The notes below the pieces were generated by a model. That model did not search any database. It was not told the DNA's origin and saw nothing but the letters and a program-made list of their open reading frames with translations. A stretch of DNA of 64,000 nucleotides from Streptantibioticus_A sp037034305 (GTDB lineage: Bacteria; Actinomycetota; Actinomycetes; Streptomycetales; Streptomycetaceae). The position numbers were made by a program, and so were the translations under genes. Below are positions 40,540 to 49,242 of the stretch, piece after piece; within the stretch, counting starts at the first letter, position 1, and each line of letters starts with the position of its first letter. The stretch lies in contig JBAGJY010000013.1 of NCBI GenBank assembly GCA_037034305.1, positions 62,001 through 126,000 on the forward strand, given 5' to 3'.

Positions 40540-42009
40540 TCAGCTCTCCGCCTCCGCGGCGGTCGGCCTCGGGATCAGGAACGATGTGCCGATGGCGGCG
40601 GCCAGGATGATGACACCGGCGACCATGCTGGCGGTGTAACCGGCGGACGACGTCGGGTCCGTCGGCAGGGCGGCCGTGTTCACCGCGTAGAGCACCGCGA
40701 AGCTCAGGCCCGCGCCGAGGTTGAACGCGCCCGCGTTCAGGCCGGGCAGGAAGCCGGGGTTCTCGCTCGGCGAGAGCACGATGCCCAGTCCGTTGAGCAC
40801 GATGTTCGCCACACCGGCGTAGGCGATGCCCACCAGCAGCGATCCGGCCAGCAGCATGACGTCCGAGTGGGCGGGCAGCGTGGCGATCATCAAGGCGATC
40901 GACGCCACGGCGCCGACCAGTCCGATCCGCAGTACGCGCCCGTACCCGAAGGTCGCGGCGAGTCGGCCGGCGAGCGGCCCCATGGCCAGACCGGCCAGTG
41001 CGTACGGGGTGAGCGTCCACCACGCCGACTGCTCGGCGGTCATGCCCAGACCTGCCTTCGCGTCCTGCGCGAAGGCGGGGATCAGCCCGTTCATGACGGC
41101 GAACACACCGGTCATGGTGAGCACGGTGGTCAGCAGGATCGCCCAGGTGGAACGCACCTTCAGGTGCCGGGTGGCGACCAGCGGGTGCGAACTGCGGCCC
41201 TCGGTGCGCCAGAACAGCCCGAAGGCGACGGCGGCGATGACCGTGAGCCCGGCGACGAGGGACCAGTTGGCCGCGGCCAGCTTCCCGGCCTCGTTCAGCG
41301 CGATGAGCAGCGACCCGACGGACACCACCAGCAGGCCGACGCCCGGCCAGTCCATCCGCCTGGCGTCGGCGACCTTGCTCTCCGGCGTCATGGTGGCCGC
41401 CATGACGGTGGCGATCGCCGCCACCGCGGCCATCGCCCAGAACACCGCCTGGAAGCCGTGGCTGTCCGCGAGGAAACCACCGGCGAGGGAGTCGACACCG
41501 GCGACACCGCCGTTGACCGCGGTGAGCACCCCGAGCAGGGTGCCGTACCGCTTCGGCTCGGTCACCTCGACCCGCAGCATGATCAGGCACAGCGGTACAG
41601 CGGGCCCGGACGCGCCTTGGAGGATCCGGCCGACGAACAGCATCGGGACGCTCGTCGCCAGCGCCGCCACCACGCACCCGACGGCCATCAGGGCCAGCAT
41701 CCCCACCAGCACCTTGCGGCGGCCGATCACATCACCGAGCCGCGGCAGGAACAGCGAGAACAGCGCCGCCGAGGTGAAGAACGCGGTCTGGGTGAGCCCG
41801 ACCTCCGCGGCGGTGGCGTGCAGGCTGTCCTGGATGTTCTTCAGCGCGGGGCTGAGCATGCTCGCGTTGAGCTGGAAGGCGATGCAGGCGGTGAGCAGCG
41901 CGGTGACGAGGACGCCCACGCGGACGGTCCGGTTGCCGGTCGCGTCGGTGCCCCGGGCTATGCCGCTGTCGGGTCCGTGGGCATGGTCGAAGGTGGTCTT
42001 TTCGGGCAA
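40540..42009 (-). CDS. MFS drug:proton antiporter (14-helix type)
   Basis: A 489-residue protein read from TTG at 42009, with AGGGA about eight bases upstream. The hydrophobic profile suggests 14 helices. Loop 2-3 has the MFS A-motif (LPRLGDVIGRRKVLV), and ILQGASGPAVPLCLIMLR resembles the drug-antiporter motif of the DHA2 group. It probably exports a toxic or self-made compound. It has its own terminator and no adjacent regulator in the same operon. Confidence 0.85.
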   Translation of the reverse strand: MPEKTTFDHAHGPDSGIARGTDATGNRTVRVGVLVTALLTACIAFQLNASMLSPALKNIQDSLHATAAEVGLTQTAFFTSAALFSLFLPRLGDVIGRRKVLVGMLALMAVGCVVAALATSVPMLFVGRILQGASGPAVPLCLIMLRVEVTEPKRYGTLLGVLTAVNGGVAGVDSLAGGFLADSHGFQAVFWAMAAVAAIATVMAATMTPESKVADARRMDWPGVGLLVVSVGSLLIALNEAGKLAAANWSLVAGLTVIAAVAFGLFWRTEGRSSHPLVATRHLKVRSTWAILLTTVLTMTGVFAVMNGLIPAFAQDAKAGLGMTAEQSAWWTLTPYALAGLAMGPLAGRLAATFGYGRVLRIGLVGAVASIALMIATLPAHSDVMLLAGSLLVGIAYAGVANIVLNGLGIVLSPSENPGFLPGLNAGAFNLGAGLSFAVLYAVNTAALPTDPTSSAGYTASMVAGVIILAAAIGTSFLIPRPTAAEAES

Positions 42010-42241
42010 GGAGAAGTCCCTGTGCTCGGCTGAACGGTGTTGCGGTGATCACCGGCAGCGCGGCACAGGGAGTCCCTGGCAGGCGCGCCGGTCTGTGGAC
42101 AAAGGTACCTTCTGCTGTCAAATCGCCAGCACCGTGCGCGTCCCCGCGCGCACTGCGCGTATCCGCCAGGCGCACCGCGCCTCATGCGGCGGCGGACGCC
42201 ACCGGTGCTCCAGCCGTACCGCGCGGGCGGCGGGAGCGTGG

Positions 42242-42658
42242 TCAGGAACGGGGTCGCCGGGCCGGTTCGCCCTGCCGCACACCCTGCGCCTGCTGCTTCT
42301 CCTTGATCCGTGCCGTCTCCTTGCGGACCTCGGCCTGGGTGGCGCGCTCCTTGCGCAGCCAGTCGGGAAGGTCCCGCTTGAGGGCGTCGATCTGCTCCGT
42401 GGTGAGCGGCTCGGTGATGCCGCCGCGGGCCAGCCCCGAGATGGAGACGCCGAGCCTGGCGGCGACCTCCGGCCGGGGGTGCGGGCCGTTGCGGCGCAGT
42501 TCCCTCAGCCACTCGGGCGGGTCGGCCTGCAGGGCGTTGAGTTCGTCGCGCGAGACGACACCCTCCTGGAACTCAGCGGGGGTGGCTTCGAGGTACACAC
42601 CCAGCTTCTTCGCCGCCGTGGCGGGCTTCATGGTCTGGGTGCTGTTGCGCGACGTCAT
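42242..42658 (-). CDS. DUF5997 family protein
   Basis: A 138-residue protein from ATG at 42658. The sequence KPATAAKKLGVYLEATPAEF and GVVSRDELNALQADPPEWLR, followed by EVAARLGVSISGLARGGITE, matches the actinobacterial DUF5997 family. The central part resembles a helix-turn-helix. The C-terminal third is a charged helix. It is divergent from the HTH-less LysR gene with only 58 bases between, a conserved arrangement in streptomycetes as far as I recall, which suggests a joint function. The biochemical role is unknown. Confidence 0.8.
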   Translation of the reverse strand: MTSRNSTQTMKPATAAKKLGVYLEATPAEFQEGVVSRDELNALQADPPEWLRELRRNGPHPRPEVAARLGVSISGLARGGITEPLTTEQIDALKRDLPDWLRKERATQAEVRKETARIKEKQQAQGVRQGEPARRPRS

Positions 42659-42716
42659 GCCCGCAAGGATATCGAGCGCGTGCGGCGGCGCCGACCACGC
42701 CCGGTAACCTGGCCAT

Positions 42717-43475
42717 GTGACAGGCTCGGCAGAACCCCCATCGTTCCGGCTGGCGTACGTACCGGGCGTGATCCCCGGCAAGTGGGTTCGGATCTGGCGC
42801 GAGCGGCTGCCCGACATCCCACTGGACCTCGTCGAGGTGCCCGCCGCCGAGGCGCCCGACGCGCTGCGGCGGCTTGACGCCGACGCCGGTCTGGTACGGC
42901 TGCCGTTCGACCGGACGGACCTGAGCGCCATCCCCCTCTACACCGAGACCACGGTGGTCGTGGTGCCGAAGGACCACATCGTGACCGCGGCGGACGAGGT
43001 GTGCGCGGCGGATCTCGCCGACGACGTGGTGTTCCATCCGCTGGACGAGACACTGGAGTGGGACCGTCGGCCGGGACGGCCCGCGATCGAGCGCCCGGCC
43101 ACTACGGCGGACGCCATCGAACTGGTGGCGGCCGGGGTGGGACTGCTCGTCGTCCCGCAGTCACTCGCCCGGCTCCACCACCGCAAGGACCTCACCTACC
43201 GTCCGGTGGCCGACGCTCCGCAGTCACGGGTCGCGCTGTCGTGGCGCGAGGACGCCACCACCGACATGGTGGAGGACTTCATCGGGATCGTCCGCGGGCG
43301 GACGGTCAACAGCACGCGGGGGCGCCGCCAGGCGGCTCCGGAACCGCGGCAGAAGAAGCGCTCCGAGACCGGCACCGGCACCCGGCAGAAGCCCTCGGCG
43401 GGGAAGTCAACGGGCGGGAACCCGCGCAGGGGTTCGGGCGGCGCCAAGCGCGGCAGGCCGCGCCGCCGCTCGTAG
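42717..43475 (+). CDS. LysR substrate-binding domain protein without HTH, with AT-hook-like tail
   Basis: A 252-residue protein from GTG at 42717. It begins directly with the LysR effector-binding fold (FRLAYVPGVIPGKWVRIWRE, later ELVAAGVGLLVVPQSLA) and has no N-terminal winged helix. The last 55 residues are a Lys/Arg/Gly/Pro-rich tail ending KRGRPRRRS, which contains the RGRP core of AT-hooks. It could bind DNA through the tail or act through the DUF5997 protein encoded divergently. It may respond to a small aromatic or similar metabolite, as LysR domains do. Confidence 0.82.
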   Translation: MTGSAEPPSFRLAYVPGVIPGKWVRIWRERLPDIPLDLVEVPAAEAPDALRRLDADAGLVRLPFDRTDLSAIPLYTETTVVVVPKDHIVTAADEVCAADLADDVVFHPLDETLEWDRRPGRPAIERPATTADAIELVAAGVGLLVVPQSLARLHHRKDLTYRPVADAPQSRVALSWREDATTDMVEDFIGIVRGRTVNSTRGRRQAAPEPRQKKRSETGTGTRQKPSAGKSTGGNPRRGSGGAKRGRPRRRS

Positions 43476-43601
43476 CGGGAACGGCGTTTCGGCAGCCGCC
43501 CGGCACCGGCGCCACCGCGCGATCCGGGAACTCCCTTGTCACCGCGCCCGGTTCCGTGCGCTCCTGGCGGTCAGGCGCCGGGCTCGTCCGGCGAGGCCGG
43601 A

Positions 43602-43641
43602 CGATCACATCTCGTGATCACTGCCTTTCCCGATCACATCT
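43602..43641. promoter_or_regulatory. Repeated operator-like elements upstream of the SnoaL-like gene
   Basis: CGATCACATCT occurs at 43602-43612 and again at 43631-43641. The first copy is also part of the dyad GATCAC-N5-GTGATC (43603-43619). The elements lie 80-120 bases before the next start codon, where a promoter is expected. Confidence 0.6.
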
Positions 43642-43721
43642 TGGTCGGCGCCGCGCGCACCGCTTGACTTGCAGTCGGGCGGAACGGCCGCCCGAAGTCA
43701 AGGGGAAGGCAGGGACACATC

Positions 43722-44135
43722 ATGACCGGCAGCGAGCCCAAAACGGTCGTGCGGCGCTACTTCGACGCGCTGGCCGCGGGTGACCAGGAGGCGATCTGGA
43801 ACTCCTGGGCCGAGGACGGAAGTTGCTGGTACGGCGGCGACCTGCCGATCTCGGGCACCTGGCAGGGCCGGGACCAGGTCGTCAACGGGTTCCTGGCGAC
43901 CGCCTTCGCCCACCTCGACCCGGGCAAGGAGGTCGGGCTGCGCATCACCAACCTCTTCGGCGAAAGTGAGCAGGTCTTCGTGGAGTGGGACTCCTGGGCC
44001 ACCGGCCGGACCGGCAGGCCGTACGAGCAGAAGAACAGCGGTGTCTTCACCGTCCGGGACGGAAGGATCACCGCCATGCGGGAGTACTCCGACACGCAGA
44101 ACTGGGAGCGCGCCCTGGTCGATGACCCGTCGTGA
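43722..44135 (+). CDS. SnoaL/NTF2-like protein
   Basis: A 137-residue protein from ATG at 43722 behind AGGGAC. The start VVRRYFDALAAGDQEAIWNSWAED and the later GVFTVRDGRITAMREYSDTQNW are the hallmark first helix and last strands of SnoaL-like NTF2-fold proteins. Members include polyketide cyclases, isomerases and proteins of unknown role. The pocket residues do not tell me the substrate. It is a single-gene unit with its own promoter elements and terminator. Confidence 0.85.
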   Translation: MTGSEPKTVVRRYFDALAAGDQEAIWNSWAEDGSCWYGGDLPISGTWQGRDQVVNGFLATAFAHLDPGKEVGLRITNLFGESEQVFVEWDSWATGRTGRPYEQKNSGVFTVRDGRITAMREYSDTQNWERALVDDPS

Positions 44136-44199
44136 GGTCGCGAAGTCACCCGTGGCTCGCCGCGCCGGTGGACCTGGCGCGCACGTCACGCCACGAGCG

Positions 44200-44238
44200 G
44201 GAAACGGTCCGCACCCGGGCGGGGTGCGGACTGTTTCC
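44200..44238. terminator. 17-bp bidirectional hairpin
   Basis: Arms 44200-44216 (GGAAACGGTCCGCACCC) and 44222-44238 pair with a single mismatch over a five-base loop. It lies between the convergent SnoaL-like and secreted-protein genes. Confidence 0.75.
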
Positions 44239-44249
44239 GGCGCGCTGGG

Positions 44250-44900
44250 TCAGCGGGTGTGCCGGGCCGGGGCGGTCACCTGCATCTTGTACGTGGCGGC
44301 GGTGATCGCCGTGCACTTGTGCGCGGCGTCCTGGTAGAAGCCCGCGCCGAGGGCCATCGCCTTGCCGATCGGGGCGTTCTTCTTGACGTTGATGCGCATC
44401 GGCACGTTCAGCTGGCTGTGCCCGCTGAGCCAACCCCAGGCGAAGTAGCCGTCGGTGTGGCCCGCGGTGTCCGTGACGTCCATCCACCGCTTGTTCTTCG
44501 GGAAGTACGCCTGCAACGAGACCTGGCTGGTCGGGAACGCCTTGAACCCGGCGTAGGTCGAGCTGACGCCCGCGAACAGGTGGACGTTGGAGATCCTGGA
44601 CTGCGACGGGTTGTCGATGGTCAGCGTGAAGTCATGCCAACCACTGCCAGCGGCGATCTTGTTGGGCAGGCCCTTGAGCTCGGTGCGCAGCACGGGCCGG
44701 TACGTCGGGTGCCCGGTGGTGCACAGGCCGGACGCGAGGGACGTCGCCGCCGGGTGCGCGGCGGACGAGGCCGACGGCACGACGTCGGCGGTGGCCGGGG
44801 ACCCGGCGCTGGCGGCGAAGGCCGAGGGCGCCGCCATCAGCGCGGCGGGGGCGATGGCCGCGGTCGTTGCGACCGTCGCCAGGGCGCGGCGGAACTTCAT
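44250..44900 (-). CDS. Secreted protein of unknown function
   Basis: A 216-residue protein from ATG at 44900, with GAAAGAGG upstream. Residues 1-31 are a signal peptide (RRALATVATTAAIAPAALMA). The mature region, from about residue 70, reads like an extracellular beta-sandwich (HDFTLTIDNPSQSRISNVHL, then QVSLQAYFPKNKRWMDVTD), similar in feel to the ectodomains of actinobacterial wall-linked proteins, but there is no LPXTG anchor. It has two cysteines (CTTGHP and HKCTA) that could form a disulfide. The function is unknown. Confidence 0.75.
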   Translation of the reverse strand: MKFRRALATVATTAAIAPAALMAAPSAFAASAGSPATADVVPSASSAAHPAATSLASGLCTTGHPTYRPVLRTELKGLPNKIAAGSGWHDFTLTIDNPSQSRISNVHLFAGVSSTYAGFKAFPTSQVSLQAYFPKNKRWMDVTDTAGHTDGYFAWGWLSGHSQLNVPMRINVKKNAPIGKAMALGAGFYQDAAHKCTAITAATYKMQVTAPARHTR

Positions 44901-45147
44901 GGAGACCTCTTTCTGGGTCGGAAGAATGCAGAATGAGAGGCCGTCGCGATGGTGGGGGGAGGCTCGCGGTGCGGCAAGCCAAGATCGTAAGGCCAAGTGA
45001 AGGTTGTGTGACGAGACTTTTTCGCACCCGCCGCCCGCGACCGCCCGGGCGCACGACACCAAACCCGGGCGGTTGCCCACATCCACGCCGTATGCCGGTG
45101 ACCAACCTCACAGGAGCGGCTGGCAGTTGGCCCTCCGGCGGCGGAAG

Positions 45148-46572
45148 TCAGGAGCGTGCCGCGGTCAACAGCCCTGCCAGGTGCACGACGGTGCGGTCCG
45201 CCAGGTAGGGACCGATGAGTTGGACGCTGAGTGGCAGGCCGTCAGCGGTGCGCTCCAAGGGGACGGTGGCGGACGGTAGGTGCGCCAGACCGGCGAGGTT
45301 GAGCCAGGTGGTCTGCTGCCAGTAGCTCCGGCGCTCACCGTCCACGGTGATGTGGCGCTCGGGCACGGGCACCCCGGTCTGGTCGGGAACCGCCGCGGTG
45401 GGTGCCGCGGGGGTGATGAGGACGTCGATGCCGTCGAAGTAGGCCGCCCACTTCCTGCGCAGCCGCTGGCGTTCCTCGTTGGCCAGCAGCCAGTCGCGGT
45501 GGCGCATGGTGCGGGCGCGCGGGTAGAGCGTCTGGGGGGAGCGGTCCTCGGGGTCCAGTCCGGCCGCGAGTTCCACCTCGGCGGCGAACGCCTGCGGGGA
45601 CGCGCTGGCAGATGAGTTGGCGAACATCAGTGACTGGAAGAGGCGGTCGGAGTCGGCCATGTCGACGGGCCGTGTGCTGTGGTCGACGCGGCTGCCCGCG
45701 TCGTGCAGTTCCTTGGCCAACTGCTCAAGGAGCGCGCCGGTCTCGCCGTCCACACCGCAGTACGGGTCGTCGGCCCAGATGCCGACCCGGTGCTCGCAGA
45801 GCCGTTCATGGCGTGGCGCGGGCAACTCCACCCGCCATGCGGGGCTTTCGTCGGGCGAGGGGCCGACCAGGACACCGAGCGCGAGATCGAGGTCGGCCGC
45901 GCCGCGGGCGACCGGGCCGAGGGTGAGCATGTCCGATGTGGACAGCCAGCCGGGTGGGCGGGGGATGTGGCCGCGGGTGGGAATGACGCCGTAGCTGGGC
46001 CGCAGGCTGTGAACGCCGCAGTAGTGTGCGGGCAGCCGCAGGGATCCGGCGAGGTCGCTGCCGATGTCCAGGGGGCTCAGCCGGGTCGCCACCGCCGCGG
46101 CCGGGCCGCCTGAGGACCCTCCGGCCGTGCGCCGCGGATCGTGTGGGTTGGGGGTGGTGCCGAACAGCGGGTTGGCGGTCTGGAGGTCCTGGCACATCGG
46201 CGGTGTGTTGGTCTTGCCCAGGATGACCGCGCCCGCGCCGCGCAACCGCGCCACGGCGTCCGCGTCCTGTTCCGGTACGTGCTCCGCCAGTTCGGTGGCG
46301 CCGCACGTGGTGCGCAGTCCCCCGGTCTCCAGCGAGTCCTTGACGGTGACCGGCAGTCCGAGCAGTGCGCCACCGGTCCGGCCGCTGGCCCTGCGCTGGT
46401 CCGCGGCCGCTGCCGCGGCCAGCGCGCCCTCGCTGTCGACGGTGACGACCGCGTTGTGTTCCGGATGGCGGGCGATGCGTTCCAGGTGCGCGGTGGTCAG
46501 TTCGCGACTGGAGACCTCCCCCCGTTCCAGGGCGCGCAGTTGCTCACGGGCGGACAGTCGCGTCAGATCCAT
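45148..46572 (-). CDS. Amidase signature family hydrolase
   Basis: A 474-residue amidase from ATG at 46572. The Ser-cisSer-Lys site is complete: Lys in PVTVKDSLE, the Gly/Ser-rich signature RTAGGSSGGPAAAVA and the nucleophile in IGSDLAGSLRLPA. It hydrolyses a carboxamide. The group includes indoleacetamide and fatty-acid amide hydrolases and GatA, but no GatB/C partner is nearby. It overlaps the membrane-protein gene upstream of it by 29 bases, so it is the last gene of an ImmA / membrane protein / amidase operon. Confidence 0.9.
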   Translation of the reverse strand: MDLTRLSAREQLRALERGEVSSRELTTAHLERIARHPEHNAVVTVDSEGALAAAAAADQRRASGRTGGALLGLPVTVKDSLETGGLRTTCGATELAEHVPEQDADAVARLRGAGAVILGKTNTPPMCQDLQTANPLFGTTPNPHDPRRTAGGSSGGPAAAVATRLSPLDIGSDLAGSLRLPAHYCGVHSLRPSYGVIPTRGHIPRPPGWLSTSDMLTLGPVARGAADLDLALGVLVGPSPDESPAWRVELPAPRHERLCEHRVGIWADDPYCGVDGETGALLEQLAKELHDAGSRVDHSTRPVDMADSDRLFQSLMFANSSASASPQAFAAEVELAAGLDPEDRSPQTLYPRARTMRHRDWLLANEERQRLRRKWAAYFDGIDVLITPAAPTAAVPDQTGVPVPERHITVDGERRSYWQQTTWLNLAGLAHLPSATVPLERTADGLPLSVQLIGPYLADRTVVHLAGLLTAARS

Positions 46573-47779
46573 GCGGTGCGGATTCCTCTTCCGTTGGCGG
46601 GGCTTCGAAGTGTGCGGCGATCCTCAGCAGCGCGCGGACGTCGTCCTGCGGGGTACGCACGTCCTCGCGGGTACCGGCGTCGGCGTACTCGGTCGGCGTC
46701 TGCGGGGACTGCTCGCGGCGGTGGGCGACCAGCGCCGCCCGGAGTTGGTCGGCGGTGACGGCCGACGTCAGTTCGGTTCCGGTGAGCCCGGCGGCGCGGT
46801 GCCGCTGCTCGGCGGCGCTGCGTACCGACTCCTCAAGGTGGCTTTCCAGGGCGCACTGCCCGTCGCGGATCTCCACCGCGCGGCGGTACAGATGCCAACT
46901 GGTGTTCCACAGCCGGACGCGGGCCGTCACGGTGGTGCGGGCTGGCTGGAGGGCGAGCGTCGGCACGGCGCGGTGCAGCGCCTCCCACAGCGGTGCCAGG
47001 CTCTGGTAGTCGCTGTTCGCCCGTGCCCAGGTGCGGACGTTCGGCACGACGTGCACCGCCATGGTGGGTACGAAGAAGCCGACCAGCGACAGGGTGGTCC
47101 CGCCGTCGGCGCACACCCACGCGAGGTTCTCGATCGCCGCGGACGGCGGGCGGACATGGACCAGGGCGCTGCCGACGTCGGCGAGTCGCACGGCGCTGTA
47201 GCCCAGCGTCAGCAGCGCGCCCACCCCGACCACGTGCAGGCCGCGGGCGATCCACACCTGTCCGGTACGCCGGGCGGCCTGCCAGCAGCCCACGGTGAGC
47301 ACGCTCTCGCCAACGGCGTAGACGACGACATAGAGCGTCAGGTACGCCTGGTAGGCGGCGGTGTGGATGTAGTTGGCGGTGAAGCCCTGCGGGGTGGTCC
47401 GGCCGACGGGAGTGAGCTGGAAGAACAGCAGCGCCAGGGCCGCGATGACCACCGCACCCGCGGCCAGGCACAGGCGGGCCCGCCCGCGGGCCCGGTCCGC
47501 TGGAAGTGCCCAGTAGGCGAGGACGACCGGTTGCAGGGCCAGCAAGGCCACCACGGAGCCGAAGGCCGCCAGGATGCCGGTGGAGGGGCGGCCGGTGACC
47601 TGGTCCAGAACCTTCCATACCGGGTCGAGGGACACCAGGAACGAGACCGCGGAGAAGCCGTAGACACCGACGAGCGCGGCCAGTGCCCGGTCCTGGCGCA
47701 CGTGTCGCGGAGGCCAGAGCAGCAGGAGGAATCCCGCGACGGCCAGGGTCAGGCACAGTGGATGGAGGAACTGCTGCAC
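46544..47779 (-). CDS. MAB_1171c-type putative transporter membrane protein
   Basis: A 411-residue protein from GTG at 47779. A longer frame to 48136 would overlap the protease gene upstream and is not protein-like. About seven membrane helices fill residues 1-230. The cytoplasmic remainder carries the family's RLWNTSWHLYRRAVEIRDGQ motif (around residue 305). The substrate and transport activity are unproven for this family. It lies eight bases downstream of the ImmA/IrrE gene and overlaps the amidase gene. Confidence 0.82.
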   Translation of the reverse strand: MQQFLHPLCLTLAVAGFLLLLWPPRHVRQDRALAALVGVYGFSAVSFLVSLDPVWKVLDQVTGRPSTGILAAFGSVVALLALQPVVLAYWALPADRARGRARLCLAAGAVVIAALALLFFQLTPVGRTTPQGFTANYIHTAAYQAYLTLYVVVYAVGESVLTVGCWQAARRTGQVWIARGLHVVGVGALLTLGYSAVRLADVGSALVHVRPPSAAIENLAWVCADGGTTLSLVGFFVPTMAVHVVPNVRTWARANSDYQSLAPLWEALHRAVPTLALQPARTTVTARVRLWNTSWHLYRRAVEIRDGQCALESHLEESVRSAAEQRHRAAGLTGTELTSAVTADQLRAALVAHRREQSPQTPTEYADAGTREDVRTPQDDVRALLRIAAHFEAPPTEEESAPHGSDATVRP

Positions 47780-47787
47780 GAGCCGCC

Positions 47788-48300
47788 CTACCTCCTGGTC
47801 CGCAGCAACGTCTCGGCCATGCGGTCGCCGTCCCCGACCGGGCGGTGGGGGCGGTGAACGTGGCGTTGGAGGTAGGAGCCGATCAACTCGGCCTCCCGCT
47901 CGTCCTGGTACTCGTAGTCGCTGCGGCCCAGCATCATCTTGATGGCCGCCGGTTCGAGGTTGGAGATCAGTCGGCTGCCGACCGGCTTGCCCGCCGGGAG
48001 GGCCGGACCGTCCTGGTGGTTGCACAGGATGTGGGCCAACTCGTGGGCGATGATGTGGTCCTGGTGGGCCCGGCTTGTCTTCTCGTGGACGAAGATGTAG
48101 TCGAAGCCGTCCGCCGTCCGTATCCACATGCCGCACAGGCCGTACTTGCCGCCCAGTTCAGGGGCGGGTGCCAGGTGGATCGCGTAGCCGGTGCGTTCCG
48201 CCACGGCGGGCAGCAGTTCCCGGATGCTGTCGGCCGGTGGCAGGCCCAACTCGCGTACGAAGCGGCGGCTGTCGCGCCGCGTGGTGTCCCAGCGCCTCAC
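47788..48300 (-). CDS. ImmA/IrrE family metallopeptidase
   Basis: A 170-residue protein from GTG at 48300 with GAGG upstream. The zinc-protease motif HELAH (IIAHELAHILCNH) is intact and is preceded by FVHEKTSRAHQDH. These enzymes cut repressors, as ImmA does in ICEBs1 and IrrE/PprI does in Deinococcus. The usual XRE repressor partner is not encoded next to it. Here the partners are a MAB_1171c-type membrane protein and an amidase, a set seen in actinobacteria. A GTGTCGACAC palindrome lies about 110 bases upstream. Confidence 0.88.
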   Translation of the reverse strand: MRRWDTTRRDSRRFVRELGLPPADSIRELLPAVAERTGYAIHLAPAPELGGKYGLCGMWIRTADGFDYIFVHEKTSRAHQDHIIAHELAHILCNHQDGPALPAGKPVGSRLISNLEPAAIKMMLGRSDYEYQDEREAELIGSYLQRHVHRPHRPVGDGDRMAETLLRTRR

Positions 48301-48410
48301 GACGGCTCGCCTCGTTTCCCGCCGCTCGCACCGCTCCGCAGCGGGTACGCGCTCCGGCGTCCGCCGAACCCCTCCACTGGCAGCGACCTCCCCGGCGGCG
48401 AATGTGATGT

Positions 48411-48420
48411 GTGTCGACAC
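48411..48420. promoter_or_regulatory. Perfect palindrome upstream of the ImmA operon
   Basis: GTGTCGACAC, about 110 bases before the ImmA/IrrE start codon, in a locally A+T-richer stretch. It is a possible operator for an unlinked repressor. Confidence 0.4.
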
Positions 48421-48962
48421 TGCTACCGAGAGTGTCTCAAAGCCACCGCTGGTAAGGCCAGCCGAGGCCGATCGCATCAGCACAGGCGGCCTCGCCTTCC
48501 GGCCCCCAACCCGGGCCACCGGCGCGCGCGTCGGCGGCGCCGTTGTCCTTCCGTCTTGATTGCGAATTGGCCCGAGGGGGCCGGGGGTTCGGAACACCGC
48601 CCGCGCCGCCGAGCGGCAAAAGCCGCGGCGACGGCATTGCGCCGGGACGCTCCCTCGGCATGAGCGGTTGACGGAAATCGGCACTAGATGCGCGATGAAC
48701 GTACTTCGTGGCCGCACGTCGGCCGGGCCCCGTCCGGCCGTCCGCGGGCCCGAGGGCCTCGCTCCCCCCGGCCCGGTGAGACGTCCGCCCGCCAGCGGTC
48801 GCGATCTGGCCGTTTTCGGGTACGGGCAGGCCGCTCATCCGTCCGCCGATGCCCGAACGGACACGCCCGAATGGCCAATCAGACCCGAAGCATCAAGGTC
48901 GGACGAGGCGTTGACCGGAGTACGCCCGTTCCCGGCCTGGCTGCGTGTTGTGGCCGAGAGGT

Positions 48963-48980
48963 GACCGTTCGGACCGTTCG
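48963..48980. repeat. Tandem 9-bp repeat
   Basis: GACCGTTCG occurs twice with no gap, about 260 bases before the LuxR gene. Such direct repeats often bind activators. Confidence 0.5.
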
Positions 48981-49085
48981 TGTCTGTGAACGCGAGCGCG
49001 GCGGGCACGAGCGGGCAACGAGCGCGTCCCTGCCGGGCCGGTCTTCGAGCACACAGAGCGACCACTGACACACCCAGGGTGGAAG

Positions 49086-49102
49086 AAGCTGTCCGACAGC
49101 TT
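49086..49102. promoter_or_regulatory. 17-bp palindrome upstream of the LuxR gene
   Basis: AAGCTGTC-C-GACAGCTT is perfect. It lies about 140 bases upstream of the LuxR start, with lower G+C following it. It is a candidate binding site for the LuxR protein itself or another dimeric regulator. Confidence 0.65.
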
Positions 49103-49242
49103 GTGAATGTCCGTATTGGCGGAACGGCCGAAGTCAGCGCGTACTTTCACAGGTTGGGAACGAAAGCCCCCCACAGCAATTGTTCGGAAAAGGAAGCTAC
49201 CTACCATTGCCGCACTTGAAGCCACGGGTGGGGAGGTGCCGG

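Larger units (their letters stand above)
48301..49242. other. Long intergenic region (about 940 bases) with regulatory repeats
   Basis: No reading frame here has a ribosome site plus protein-like composition on either strand. It must contain divergent promoters for the ImmA operon and the LuxR gene. I see GTGTCGACAC at 48411-48420 (perfect palindrome), GACCGTTCG repeated in tandem at 48963-48980, and a 17-base palindrome at 49086-49102. Confidence 0.5.

Noticed and set aside
48437..49068. Several 60-150 codon frames in the long intergenic interval.
   Set aside because: None has a ribosome site together with protein-like composition, and they overlap one another in all frames.
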